Part shown: in pieces, positions 10,072 through 18,459 of the stretch | How positions within the stretch are numbered: the first letter of the stretch is position 1 | Layout: each line of letters opens with the position of its first letter | From: JBEKEX01 sp050013615 | Lineage (GTDB): Bacteria; Chloroflexota; Anaerolineae; Anaerolineales; Anaerolineaceae | Length of the DNA stretch: 22,051 nucleotides | Direction of reading: 5' to 3' | Assembly (NCBI GenBank): GCA_050013615.1 | Contig: JBEKEX010000029.1 | Coordinates: 1 to 22,051, forward strand | Program-made: the position numbers and the translations under genes | Notes under the pieces: model-generated | Database searches by the model: none | Seen by the model: only the letters and a program-made list of their open reading frames with translations | What the model was told of the DNA's origin: nothing

Positions 10072-11760
10072 CTACCGACCACCCCCGGCACAGGCGCAGG
10101 CACAACCGGCGCAAGCGCATGCACAAGCGCAATGTCCCCCACCGCCACCCAAGCCGCCGCCATGGTAGCTGGAAGGCGGCGCCACCGGCACAGGGTTGGT
10201 CTTGTTCGTTACGCCGCTGGTAAAGCTCGACAGGTTGCCCAACACGTTATTGGAGAAGTGCTGCACGCTGCCGGTTACCGAAGCGGCAAAGGCAGCGCCC
10301 GGCAGGGTGGGTAGATTGACGGCAGGCCCTGAAGTGCGTCCCTGGCTGAGGTGCGGCGTCGAAGCCGATGAAACTCCGCCAAAAGCAGCGCCCCGATAGC
10401 CGGGATCATAGCGTCCCCACCACAAAGGCAGGAAGATGGGATAGGCGCCGAAGACGGTGCTGGTTCGCTGGCTGTAATTGTGGTCGAGCATGGTCCAGTC
10501 CATGACCTCGTCGAATTTCTGGCTCTTGACGTCGGGGGTCTGAGCAGCTTCCACTTCCTGCCAGGCGCGGTTGATGATATCTTGATAAAAAGCCACCGTT
10601 TCCTTGCGGCTGAACCCCTTCATCTTTTCAGAGACACTCTTGACCAGGTTGACCATCATATCCTGCAAGGCGCGGCGCTGTTCGGCGACGTTGGGGTTGG
10701 CAAAGGCATGCAGGAAGTCGGTCTCGTAGGGATACAGCCCTTCGGGGAGTGGGTCGGTCAACGTGATCGCCAGGGGATCCTTGTTGGTCACGGTGGCAGC
10801 GTTCTTTTTGACCACCGAGAAGAGGATCATAGTAAGGATCTTATCCAGCGGTTCTTCAAGAAGAATGCCGGCTTCTACGGCGGTGAGGCCGCGCTTGATG
10901 CCGTGGCCTTCGATGGAGATCTTAGGCGGCAAGTATTGCAGCTTGCGTTTCCGTGAGCTAATGATTGAAACTACGATGATGAATACAAAGAATGCAATAA
11001 AGCCTACAACGCAGACGCAAGGAAGGATTGACGCCCAATCGATATTAAACAAAGGTGGGGCTGAGATGGCGCTGGAAGGAACCAGGCTGGCAGGGAAAGA
11101 GGCTCCGAAGGTATACTGGTCGTAAGCATCGGCATTGGAAGACTGCCAGCGGAAATATACCCGATTCTGTGAATCAAACCCTGATTCGGTGGGCGTCTGG
11201 GAGCCCGGCCAACTTTGTGGATTGAAATATCGTGGTTCGGTAGAAGTCATCCCGCTGGGGAGGAAAACCGTGAAGATCAGATTGGTAGTGCCGTGTGCAT
11301 ATTGCGAATTGAACCAGTTGGGTGAAAACTGTAAGCCGGCATAATTCACGGAGTTTTGTGCCTGGGCAGTATAGAGCATTCCACGTATGGTTCCGACACG
11401 CATAGCAACGGTGCCTTGTGATCCAGATGGGATGGTAAGGTTCCCAAGTCCCAGGGTGATGCCGTTATTGGTTGTCTCGATATCTGAGATGGGGGTGCCA
11501 TTGACCGATGCAGTGATGCTGTTGAGATCATAATTGCTGTTCGGCAAGCCCACATCCACGTAATCGATGGGATGTGCACCCGAATCATTGGAAAAGACCC
11601 AAGAATACTCGAGCGAGACTGTGCCATCACTATTGACGTATAGGTTAACCGTCTCCGACGGAACTTGAAAACTGTAGTCCTGCTGGGCCCAGGCAGGTGC
11701 AACAATGCCTGCGAGGAATAGTAAAGCAAAAAGTAGACTGAGCCATCTTAATCGGCGCAT
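10072..11760 (-). CDS. DUF2207-like membrane-anchored protein with C-terminal Cys-Ala repeat tail
   Basis: 562 residues, function unknown. It has a Sec signal peptide (1-25, cleavage after AWA), an extracytoplasmic beta-rich domain (26-240), one membrane helix (about 246-268) and then a cytoplasmic part with a DUF2207-like segment (PPKISIEG..GLTAVEAGILLEEP, 278-304; helical to about 430). The end is low complexity: Gly-rich (534-542), His543, then (CA)4-G-(CA)3-GGGR with Cys at 544, 546, 548, 550, 553, 555 and 557. Seven of its nine cysteines are in the last 19 residues. By topology the tail is cytoplasmic, where the neighbouring radical SAM enzyme could reach it. The Cys and Ala codons vary (TGC/TGT, GCT/GCA/GCC), so the pattern is kept at protein level. 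ATG 11760 has GGAGGG 6 nt upstream and gives a proper signal peptide. Confidence 0.85.
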   Translation of the reverse strand: MRRLRWLSLLFALLFLAGIVAPAWAQQDYSFQVPSETVNLYVNSDGTVSLEYSWVFSNDSGAHPIDYVDVGLPNSNYDLNSITASVNGTPISDIETTNNGITLGLGNLTIPSGSQGTVAMRVGTIRGMLYTAQAQNSVNYAGLQFSPNWFNSQYAHGTTNLIFTVFLPSGMTSTEPRYFNPQSWPGSQTPTESGFDSQNRVYFRWQSSNADAYDQYTFGASFPASLVPSSAISAPPLFNIDWASILPCVCVVGFIAFFVFIIVVSIISSRKRKLQYLPPKISIEGHGIKRGLTAVEAGILLEEPLDKILTMILFSVVKKNAATVTNKDPLAITLTDPLPEGLYPYETDFLHAFANPNVAEQRRALQDMMVNLVKSVSEKMKGFSRKETVAFYQDIINRAWQEVEAAQTPDVKSQKFDEVMDWTMLDHNYSQRTSTVFGAYPIFLPLWWGRYDPGYRGAAFGGVSSASTPHLSQGRTSGPAVNLPTLPGAAFAASVTGSVQHFSNNVLGNLSSFTSGVTNKTNPVPVAPPSSYHGGGLGGGGGHCACACACAGCACACAGGGR

Positions 11761-11785
11761 AGTATTCCCTCCGTGGACGATCCGT

Positions 11786-12139
11786 TTACCATTTGGGTTC
11801 TTCAGTAAGCTGGTAAGTTGTGTGGCACCACGGGCAGGTGACCACCGGCGCGCCTGCGACCATGGTGATGTTTTCAGGGGCCAAAGTGCCGCCACAAGAT
11901 TTGCATTTTAACGTATCCATGTTGACGTTCCCCGGCATGTCGATATTCAACGTCACATTCTCATCACCTGCCTTGGCCGGGTGGCGTGAGGCCCAGAAGA
12001 TCAGCCCAAAGCCGATGCCAACCGTGATCACACCGACGAGAATATTGCCGGTGGAACCTTCTGGACTGAATGCTGACCAAATGAATAAAACGCCAAAGAA
12101 AATAAGGATTGCAGCGGCAATATAGGCAACTATTTTCAT
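11786..12139 (-). CDS. Small membrane protein with C-terminal zinc ribbon
   Basis: 117 residues, not recognised as a named family. Two hydrophobic segments (about 4-24 and 32-50) are joined by a short loop, followed by a hydrophilic linker and a C-terminal zinc-ribbon with CKSC (Cys79, Cys82) and CPWC (Cys102, Cys105). Both ends of the hairpin of helices should be on the same side, probably cytoplasmic. It is the first gene of the operon with the Cys-Ala-tailed protein 25 nt downstream. The ATG at 12139 has GGGAGG 5 nt upstream and lies just downstream of a sigma-70-like promoter; an 11-codon longer frame would start upstream of the predicted transcript start, so it was not used. Confidence 0.8.
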   Translation of the reverse strand: MKIVAYIAAAILIFFGVLFIWSAFSPEGSTGNILVGVITVGIGFGLIFWASRHPAKAGDENVTLNIDMPGNVNMDTLKCKSCGGTLAPENITMVAGAPVVTCPWCHTTYQLTEEPKW

Positions 12140-12162
12140 GGATACCTCCCGGATATGACCAT

Positions 12163-12191
12163 AGTGTAACAAACAATCACTTTGGTGGCAA
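12163..12191 (-). promoter_or_regulatory. Promoter of the Cys-Ala tail/radical SAM operon
   Basis: On the minus strand, TTGCCA (12186-12191) and TACACT (12163-12168) are 17 nt apart, with the transcript expected to start near 12156, about 17 nt before the ATG. This is the only good promoter seen for the five-gene operon, whose later genes are separated by 25 nt or less. Confidence 0.6.
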
Positions 12192-12289
12192 TGTATTTAA
12201 CGGGAGAAATCGTCTGGGGTTGCAAAAAAATATAAGTTTTGATGGTAAAAGGGGCAATTTTGGTTAATCATCTTCTTAATGTAATTTAA

Positions 12290-12316
12290 TTGGCAAAAAG
12301 ATGGTTATGGTATAAT
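12290..12316 (+). promoter_or_regulatory. Extended -10 promoter of the mreB operon
   Basis: TGGTATAAT (12308-12316) is a perfect -10 box with the extended TG motif. TTGGCA at 12290-12295 serves as the -35 box with a short 15-nt spacer, tolerated in extended -10 promoters. The leader to the start codon would be about 54 nt. The promoter is divergent from that of the radical SAM operon, in a shared 237-nt intergenic region. Confidence 0.65.
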
Positions 12317-12376
12317 TCTTTTCAAGTTTTAAGGTTTACATTAGCATGTGATATTAGAAAAGTTAAGGAGTGAATT

Positions 12377-13438
12377 TTGCCCGCAAACCCACTGAACTGG
12401 TTTTGGGGTTTATTTTCCCTGGACATTGGTATCGACCTTGGCACTGCAAACACACTGGTCAGCGTGCAGGGGAAAGGGATTGTTATCAATGAGCCATCCT
12501 GGGTGGCCATCGACAAGAAGACCCGAAAACCTTTAGCCATCGGAGCTCAAGCAAAAGAAATGGTGGGACGAACCCCGGCAAATATGGTCGTTGTGCGGCC
12601 GTTGCGCGATGGGGTTATTTCTGAATTTGAAATCACTCAAGCCATGCTACGTTATTTTATTGGAAAAGCTCACCAGCAAACCTTGACGCCTTTCCCCCAG
12701 CCGCGGGTGGTGATCGGTATTCCTTCAGGTGCTACCGAAGTGGAAAAGCGTGCAGTCATCGACGCAGCCATGTCGGCAGGAGCACGCGAGGTCCATATGA
12801 TTGAAGAGCCGCGTGCCGCTGCATTGGGTGCGGGCCTGCCGATCGACGAAGTGCGCGGCAGCATGATCGTGGATATCGGCGGCGGGACGACCGAGGTCGC
12901 AGTCATTTCGATGAACGGGATCGTCGTCTCACGTTCTTTGCGCGTAGCCGGCGATGAGCTGGATTCAGACATTGTCCAATATATCCGCAACAAGTACAAT
13001 CTGTTCATCGGTGAGCGCATGGCTGAGCAGATCAAAATCTCTGTCGGCTCAGCGTTCCCTTTGCCGAACGAAAAAACGATGTCCATCCGCGGCCGCAACT
13101 TGGTGACAGGTCTTCCTGAAACCATGGAAATCTCATCGGTCGAAATTCGCGAGGCCATCTCGGGATCCATTCAAGTTATTGTGGATACCATCCGCGATGC
13201 CCTCGATGAAGTACCACCGGAAATTCTTTCGGACTTGATCGATGCCGGTATTTGCCTGGCCGGAGGTAGTTCTCAGTTGCAAGGACTCGCAGACAGGCTT
13301 TCTGATGAGCTAAAAGTGCGTGTGTGGGTTGCGGAAGATCCGATGACTTGTGTGGTGCGCGGCTGCGCCATTGTTCTGGAAAACCTCGACAGGTACAGCA
13401 GCTTTTTGGTCGACCTGGATCGTGGGCCGGTCAGGTAA
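12377..13438 (+). CDS. mreB: Rod shape-determining protein MreB
   Basis: Bacterial actin that forms filaments under the membrane and guides the lateral cell-wall machinery. The 353-residue length is normal. Phosphate-1 motif DIGIDLGTANT (16-26), phosphate-2 motif DIGGGTTEVAVIS (166-178) and adenosine motif AGGSSQLQGL (295-304) are all present, as are GIPSGATEVEKRAV and EEPRAAALGAGL. Translation starts at TTG, with AAGGAG 6 nt upstream; no in-frame ATG lies before the conserved N-terminus, and the hydrophobic start (PANPLNWFWGLFS) may help membrane binding. First gene of an eight-gene shape and division operon. Confidence 0.96.
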   Translation: MPANPLNWFWGLFSLDIGIDLGTANTLVSVQGKGIVINEPSWVAIDKKTRKPLAIGAQAKEMVGRTPANMVVVRPLRDGVISEFEITQAMLRYFIGKAHQQTLTPFPQPRVVIGIPSGATEVEKRAVIDAAMSAGAREVHMIEEPRAAALGAGLPIDEVRGSMIVDIGGGTTEVAVISMNGIVVSRSLRVAGDELDSDIVQYIRNKYNLFIGERMAEQIKISVGSAFPLPNEKTMSIRGRNLVTGLPETMEISSVEIREAISGSIQVIVDTIRDALDEVPPEILSDLIDAGICLAGGSSQLQGLADRLSDELKVRVWVAEDPMTCVVRGCAIVLENLDRYSSFLVDLDRGPVR

Positions 13439-13492
13439 GCAAGTTTACCAGCCTCTGATTCGGGCTTCTGACTGGGTTGTTCTTCCGAACAA

Positions 13493-14338
13493 ATGAAACC
13501 TTTTTCTCAAAGAAATATCCAAGTTTTGGTAATCGTCCTGATCTGTGCTGGCATTATTGCCCTGGCGCTGGCAGGATATTTACGGCCTGTCATTGGCGTG
13601 GTGAGTAGCCCCGTTGTCAGTGTGCAGCGCTGGATCTCGTTGCGCTATGTGGCGATCTATGATTTTCTCACTTCGCCGCGTGACGTTGCCAGTTTGAGAA
13701 CGGAAAATTCACAACTAACAGATGAAGTTGCCCAGCTTCAGACCCAGATCATCACGCTACAGCAGCAATTGAGCGATACTCAAGTGTTGTATGCGTTATT
13801 GAACTTCGCCCGTGCCCAACCCCAAAACCAATATGTTGCTGCTTCGGTCATAGGCCGCGATCCCAGCCCATTTGTACATTATGTGATCATCGATCACGGG
13901 TCAGATGACGGTTTGAAACACGGAATGCCGGTGGTCACCGAGCAGGGCCTGGTCGGGCGTATCGACGCGGTCACGGCTGAGGCAGCGCGCGTGGAACTGA
14001 TCACAGATACCGATTCAGTGGTCAATGTACACCTGCAATCGGTGGATCGGGATGCTGAATTGATCGGGTCTTTGACTGGTGATATCTCACTGGATATGGT
14101 ATCGCAGGATATCAACCTGCAACCGGGTGAGATCGTGTTGACTTCCAGCCTGGGCGGATTGTATCCCTCCAATATTTTGATCGGACAGGTCACCAGCGTC
14201 CGTAAACAGGAGAACGCCCTTTTCCAGACCGCTGTGGTGCAGCCAGCCGTCAACTTTACGACACTCAGCGCGGTGCTGGTGATCACGAATTTCCAACCGG
14301 TCGATACCACAACGTTGGTACCCACTCCTGAGCAATAG
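13493..14338 (+). CDS. mreC: Rod shape-determining protein MreC
   Basis: Membrane-anchored scaffold of the elongasome that activates the PBP2-RodA pair. 281 residues: a short cytoplasmic end, one membrane helix (about 10-30), a coiled coil (about 66-100, LRTENSQLTDEVAQLQTQI) and the extracytoplasmic beta-barrel domain, with recognisable family sequence such as YVAASVIGRDPSPFVHYVII, GSDDGLKHGMPVVTEQGLVGRI and LGGLYPSNILIGQV. The tail is Thr/Pro-rich. It lies 54 nt after mreB with no clear Shine-Dalgarno sequence before the ATG, and 3 nt before mreD. Confidence 0.94.
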   Translation: MKPFSQRNIQVLVIVLICAGIIALALAGYLRPVIGVVSSPVVSVQRWISLRYVAIYDFLTSPRDVASLRTENSQLTDEVAQLQTQIITLQQQLSDTQVLYALLNFARAQPQNQYVAASVIGRDPSPFVHYVIIDHGSDDGLKHGMPVVTEQGLVGRIDAVTAEAARVELITDTDSVVNVHLQSVDRDAELIGSLTGDISLDMVSQDINLQPGEIVLTSSLGGLYPSNILIGQVTSVRKQENALFQTAVVQPAVNFTTLSAVLVITNFQPVDTTTLVPTPEQ

Positions 14339-14341
14339 AAA

Positions 14342-14842
14342 GTGGATACGCTCATTGCTTTCCCCGTCATTCTTGCGGCGATCGTCCTGCAAACAACCAT
14401 CGTCAGCCGGCTGACGTTGATCAATGGCACGGCCGATGTTGTGCTGCTGGTGGTGGTGGCGTGGTCGCTTCAGGACCGGGCGCGGCACGCCTGGGTCTGG
14501 GCGGTCTTTGCGGGTGCACTGGTCAGTTTTATGTCTTCCCTGCCTTTCCTGGCACCTTTGATCAGCTATTTGATCATTGTGGTTGTGGCACGGGTGTTTC
14601 ATAATCGGGTTTGGCAATCGCCTATTCTGGGCATGTTTGTGATCACATTTGTGGCCACGCTCATCCAGAACCTGATCTCATTTTTGGCGCTGCAATTGGC
14701 AGGAGTATCGATGTCCTTTAGTGAAGCGGCCGGCGTTGTTACAATGCCGAGCCTTCTTCTCAATCTATTGTTTGCTTTACCGGTATATCTACTGATTAAT
14801 GATCTGGCCCACTGGGTATACCCAGAGGAGAACGAAATATGA
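14342..14842 (+). CDS. mreD: Rod shape-determining protein MreD
   Basis: Small multi-pass membrane protein of the elongasome. 166 residues with about five hydrophobic segments. Sequence identity in this family is low, but length, hydrophobic pattern, the LPFLAPLISYLIIVVVAR region and position between mreC and PBP2 fit. Translation begins at GTG, 3 nt after the mreC stop, giving the normal MreD N-terminus (MDTLIAFPVILAAIVLQT). The stop overlaps the next start in an ATGA, which points to coupled translation. Confidence 0.9.
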   Translation: MDTLIAFPVILAAIVLQTTIVSRLTLINGTADVVLLVVVAWSLQDRARHAWVWAVFAGALVSFMSSLPFLAPLISYLIIVVVARVFHNRVWQSPILGMFVITFVATLIQNLISFLALQLAGVSMSFSEAAGVVTMPSLLLNLLFALPVYLLINDLAHWVYPEENEI

Positions 14843-16938
14843 TCGATCTCGAAAAGAGAACTTCTCATGAATTGAACCCTTGGCGGATGAGGATACTTTA
14901 TTTGATCATCGCTATCATCTTGGCGTTCTTTCTGGCGAAGTTGTTCGATATTCAGATTTTGGAGGGCAGTGCGTATACTGCTCAAGCGAATGACAATCGC
15001 ACATCCGTCATCAGTGTTTCGACCCAGCGCGGTGTGATCTATGACCGTAACGGTTACGTGCTGGCCCGCAATATTGCTTCATACAATGTGACCATTACTC
15101 CGGCTAATTTGCCTGAAGATTCCGGTGCCGTGCAGGAGATCTATCGCCAGGTGTCCAATTTGACAGGCGTGCCGGTCACTAATGGTGTGGTGACAGAAGA
15201 GGTGGCGCGTACTTTTACGCCCTGCCAAACAGATTTGGGCATCACCGAGATCGTCTCGATCCAAGACTCGATTGCTCCCTATACAGCCGTAGATATTAAA
15301 TGTAACGTCGACCAAACGGTTGCCATGACCATCAATGAGCACGCTCATGACTGGCCCGGGGTCAGCATCGAAGTGAAAGCGGTGCGCGATTATCCCACCG
15401 GATCACTGACGGCGGATGTGGTCGGCTTTTTGGGACCCATCCCGGCAGCTGAAGAGAAATATTACAATGGTCTGGGGTTTATATCCGGCACCGACAAAGT
15501 CGGCTATGCAGGAGTCGAACAAAGCGAGCAGGATATCCTCGGCGGTAAGAACGGCCAGCGGACTGTGGAAGTGGATGCGGCCGGACAGATATTGGGCGAC
15601 CTGGCTGCGCCGGTCGCCGCAATCCCTGGCGAGAACATTGAGCTGACCATCGACACACGTTTGCAGGCGGCTGCACAAGCGGCACTGGTATACTCGCTCA
15701 ATTATTGGGATACCTGGTTCAATGACCCGCAAAAGATGACCAAGGGTGTGGTCATTGCCATGAACCCGAAGACCGGCGAAATCCTTGCCATGGTCTCGTG
15801 GCCTACCTACGAAAATAACCGCATGGCTCGGCTGATCCCGGCGTATTATTATGCACAGCTCAGCCAGGACCCGAACAAGCCTTTATTCAATAACGCCATT
15901 TCGGGTGAATTTCCACCAGGCTCGGTGTTCAAAATGGCAGCTGCCACCGGCGCCTTGAACGAGAACGTGGTGACGCCCGATCAAAAACTTTTTGACCCTG
16001 GCTCGATCACCATATCGTTGAAATATTCCCAGAACGAAACCGGCACCCAACAGGTTCTTTACAACTGGGACCGGACGGGACTGGGCTGGCTTGATTTTAT
16101 CGGCGGCGTTGCGAACTCCGACGATGTGTATTTCTACAAGATCGGGGGCGGTTTCGGCACCGATGTGCCCAACGGGGGATTGGGTATTTGGCGGTTGGGG
16201 GAATATGCCAAGGTATTGGGCTATGCGCGCCAGACGGGCATCGAACTGCCCGGCGAGGCCACTGGCCTGATCCCGGATCCGACCTGGAAGCGTATCAACC
16301 AGAGCGAAACCTGGTCGACCGGCGATACTTATATTGCCACCATCGGCCAGGGATACGTGCTGGCGACTCCGCTGCAGGTATTGATGTCATACCAGACGAT
16401 CATCAATGATGGAAAAATGATGAAACCGACCATCATCCATCGCATTCTGGACCAAAACGGCAATGTGATCCAGGATTTTCAACCGCAGGAAGTGTGGGAT
16501 ATCACCAAAGATCCTTTGATTGCCGTCCTTGACGCCAATAACCAACCTACGGGACAGATGAAAGTCGTACAACCTTGGGTGATCGCAGAGACCAAGACTG
16601 CCTTGCGTGCCGTGGTGACGGAAGGTACCGCGGTGAGTATCTTCGATCCGGGCGGCAAGGAGATGGTGATAGAAGGACAGACGATCGAATCTGCCGGCAA
16701 GACCGGTTCAGCAGAGTATTGTGATAATATCGCCCAGGCGAAAAATTTGTGCATCCCCGATAACTGGCCAGTCCATGCCTGGTACGTCGGATATGCTCCT
16801 TATACTGACCCGGAAATTGCCATCCTGGCTTTCGTGTATAATGGAGGCGAGGGTGCGACGGTTGCCGCACCCATTGTTAAGAGTGTGATGGAAGCTTATT
16901 TCGAGTTGAAATATATCGATTCTCAGGCTGCCAAATAA
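14839..16938 (+). CDS. mrdA: Penicillin-binding protein 2 (elongation-specific transpeptidase)
   Basis: Class B PBP that cross-links peptidoglycan during lateral growth together with RodA. 699 residues: a cytoplasmic start, one membrane helix (about 17-37), the dimerisation/pedestal domain with STQRGVIYDRNGYVLA (61-76), then the transpeptidase domain. The catalytic motifs are S362-x-x-K365 (PPGSVFK), S427-D-D429 in place of SxN (E. coli PBP2 also has SxD here), and K621-T-G (AGKTGSAEY). Between motif 2 and motif 3 there is a somewhat long insert (about 540-600). A few extra cysteines (628, 638) might form a disulfide. The start is coupled to mreD by a 4-nt overlap. Confidence 0.95.
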   Translation: MIDLEKRTSHELNPWRMRILYLIIAIILAFFLAKLFDIQILEGSAYTAQANDNRTSVISVSTQRGVIYDRNGYVLARNIASYNVTITPANLPEDSGAVQEIYRQVSNLTGVPVTNGVVTEEVARTFTPCQTDLGITEIVSIQDSIAPYTAVDIKCNVDQTVAMTINEHAHDWPGVSIEVKAVRDYPTGSLTADVVGFLGPIPAAEEKYYNGLGFISGTDKVGYAGVEQSEQDILGGKNGQRTVEVDAAGQILGDLAAPVAAIPGENIELTIDTRLQAAAQAALVYSLNYWDTWFNDPQKMTKGVVIAMNPKTGEILAMVSWPTYENNRMARLIPAYYYAQLSQDPNKPLFNNAISGEFPPGSVFKMAAATGALNENVVTPDQKLFDPGSITISLKYSQNETGTQQVLYNWDRTGLGWLDFIGGVANSDDVYFYKIGGGFGTDVPNGGLGIWRLGEYAKVLGYARQTGIELPGEATGLIPDPTWKRINQSETWSTGDTYIATIGQGYVLATPLQVLMSYQTIINDGKMMKPTIIHRILDQNGNVIQDFQPQEVWDITKDPLIAVLDANNQPTGQMKVVQPWVIAETKTALRAVVTEGTAVSIFDPGGKEMVIEGQTIESAGKTGSAEYCDNIAQAKNLCIPDNWPVHAWYVGYAPYTDPEIAILAFVYNGGEGATVAAPIVKSVMEAYFELKYIDSQAAK

Positions 16939-16946
16939 AAGTAGAC

Positions 16947-17642
16947 GTGATGATAGCTGCCGACCATTCGTTGAATCTACAGATAAAAGGTATCCGTGAA
17001 GGCTTGCTGGTCACAGTGGGAGAAGGTGATTGGCCAGATCTGGAACAATCGCTACTTGTCCATATCGAGCAACAGGAGAACTTCTTCCGGGGTGCGCGCG
17101 TGGCGCTGGAGATCGGCAACCATGTTTTGCGGGCAGCCGAACTGGGTGCGTTGCGCGACAAACTGGCCGATCACGGCGTGACGCTTTGGGCTGTGATCAG
17201 TAATTCGCCAACCACCGAACAAAATGCGCAGACATTGGGGCTTGGCACCCGGCTTTCGGCGTCCAAACCGGAACGTGCTATGCACAAGATGGAGACCACC
17301 CTGGATGGCGAAGCCGCCATCTTTGTACCGCGCACACTGCGTTCGGGTTTCAAAGTCAGTTATGAGGGGAACGTGGTCGTCGTTGGGGATGTGAATGCAG
17401 GCGCCGAAATCGAGGCGACCGGCTCGGTGATGATCTGGGGGCGGCTGCGAGGAGCCGCGCGAGCTGGGATCAACGGTGATGACGCTACACATATCTATGC
17501 CCTGGAAATGAATTCCGCCGCATTGCGCATAGCTGATATCGATTTGAATTATTCCCAACCCAAGGGAAAGAATGGTCCACAGATGGCAAGTGCCCAAAAT
17601 GGCCAGATTGTGGTGCAAAATTGGGAACACAAGGAAAAATAG
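16947..17642 (+). CDS. minC: Septum site-determining protein MinC
   Basis: Inhibitor of FtsZ assembly that, with MinD, blocks division away from midcell. 231 residues. The N-terminal FtsZ-inhibiting domain (1-100) is diverged. The C-terminal beta-helix domain (about 125-210) is clear: VPRTLRSGFKVSYEGNVVVV, GDVNAGAEIEATGSVMIWG and GRLRGAARAGI. It may start at GTG 16947 or at the ATG that follows it directly (16950); neither has a good Shine-Dalgarno sequence, and the gene is only 8 nt after the PBP2 stop, so translation is probably coupled. The C-terminal ~25 residues are polar and look disordered. Confidence 0.92.
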   Translation: MMIAADHSLNLQIKGIREGLLVTVGEGDWPDLEQSLLVHIEQQENFFRGARVALEIGNHVLRAAELGALRDKLADHGVTLWAVISNSPTTEQNAQTLGLGTRLSASKPERAMHKMETTLDGEAAIFVPRTLRSGFKVSYEGNVVVVGDVNAGAEIEATGSVMIWGRLRGAARAGINGDDATHIYALEMNSAALRIADIDLNYSQPKGKNGPQMASAQNGQIVVQNWEHKEK

Positions 17643-17654
17643 AAGGGAAGGGAA

Positions 17655-18458
17655 ATGACAGCAAAGGTCGTGACAGTAACTTCCGGTAAGGGTGGAGTAG
17701 GCAAAACAACCACTACAGCCAACCTGGCTGTCGCTTTGGCGAGCCACGGTGATAAAGTTGTATGTATCGATAGCGACATCGGCTTGCGAAATCTGGACGT
17801 GGTGCTGGGCCTAGAAAACCGCATCGTTTACGACTTGGTGGACGTGGTGGAAGGGCGCTGCCGCTTGAAACAAGCGATGATCCGCGACAAACGGCTGCCT
17901 GAGCTATATCTGATCCCGGCCGCGCAAACGCGGGACAAGAGCGCCATCTCTCCCAGTGACATGGTGCGTGTGTGTGATGAATTGCGACCCGAAATGGATT
18001 GGATCATCATCGATTCTCCAGCCGGGATCGAACGCGGTTTTCGAAACGCCATTGCCCCGGCCGACATCGTGATCGTGGTGACCAACCCGGAAGTTTCGGC
18101 CGTGCGTGACGCCGACCGGATCATCGGCTTGATCGAATCGGAAGAAAAAGGACCGGCGCGGTTGGTACTTAACCGCTTGAACCCCAACCTGGTCAAGCGC
18201 GGCGACATGCTCGCACCTGATGACGTGCTGGAATTGCTGGCCATCGAACTGATCGGCATCGTCCCCGAAGATGAAGCCGTGGTCGTCAGCACGAACCGCG
18301 GCCAACCGGTGGCGCTGGATAGCAAAACGAAAGCCGGGCAGGCTTTTCAGAACATCGCCAGGCGTTTGAAAGGCGAGCAGGTGCCTTTCCTGGATATAGA
18401 AGGAACGGAAGGCTTTTTCCAAAAGTTGTCGAAGATGATCCGTCCAGGAGGGAATTGA
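17655..18458 (+). CDS. minD: Septum site-determining ATPase MinD
   Basis: ParA-type ATPase that recruits MinC to the membrane and is cycled by MinE. 267 residues. Deviant Walker A SGKGGVGKTTT with signature Lys11 (10-20), switch I/Walker A' region CIDSDIGLRNLDVVLGLE, Walker B IIIDSPAGIERGF and the NRLNPNLVKRGDML box are all present. The C-terminal end GFFQKLSKMIRPGGN can form the amphipathic membrane-targeting helix. The ATG is preceded by AAGGGAAGGG. Gap to minC 12 nt, to minE 1 nt. Confidence 0.97.
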   Translation: MTAKVVTVTSGKGGVGKTTTTANLAVALASHGDKVVCIDSDIGLRNLDVVLGLENRIVYDLVDVVEGRCRLKQAMIRDKRLPELYLIPAAQTRDKSAISPSDMVRVCDELRPEMDWIIIDSPAGIERGFRNAIAPADIVIVVTNPEVSAVRDADRIIGLIESEEKGPARLVLNRLNPNLVKRGDMLAPDDVLELLAIELIGIVPEDEAVVVSTNRGQPVALDSKTKAGQAFQNIARRLKGEQVPFLDIEGTEGFFQKLSKMIRPGGN

Positions 18459-18459
18459 C

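Noticed and set aside
10072..10140. Cys-Ala tail as mere DNA slippage of a 6-nt repeat
   Set aside because: The hexamers differ at wobble positions of both Cys and Ala codons, which slippage alone would not produce in a recent expansion.
11761..11895. Longer N-terminus (45 codons) for the DUF2207-like protein
   Set aside because: It would overlap the zinc-ribbon gene, has no hydrophobic or conserved sequence and would bury the signal peptide; ATG 11760 has a strong ribosome-binding site.
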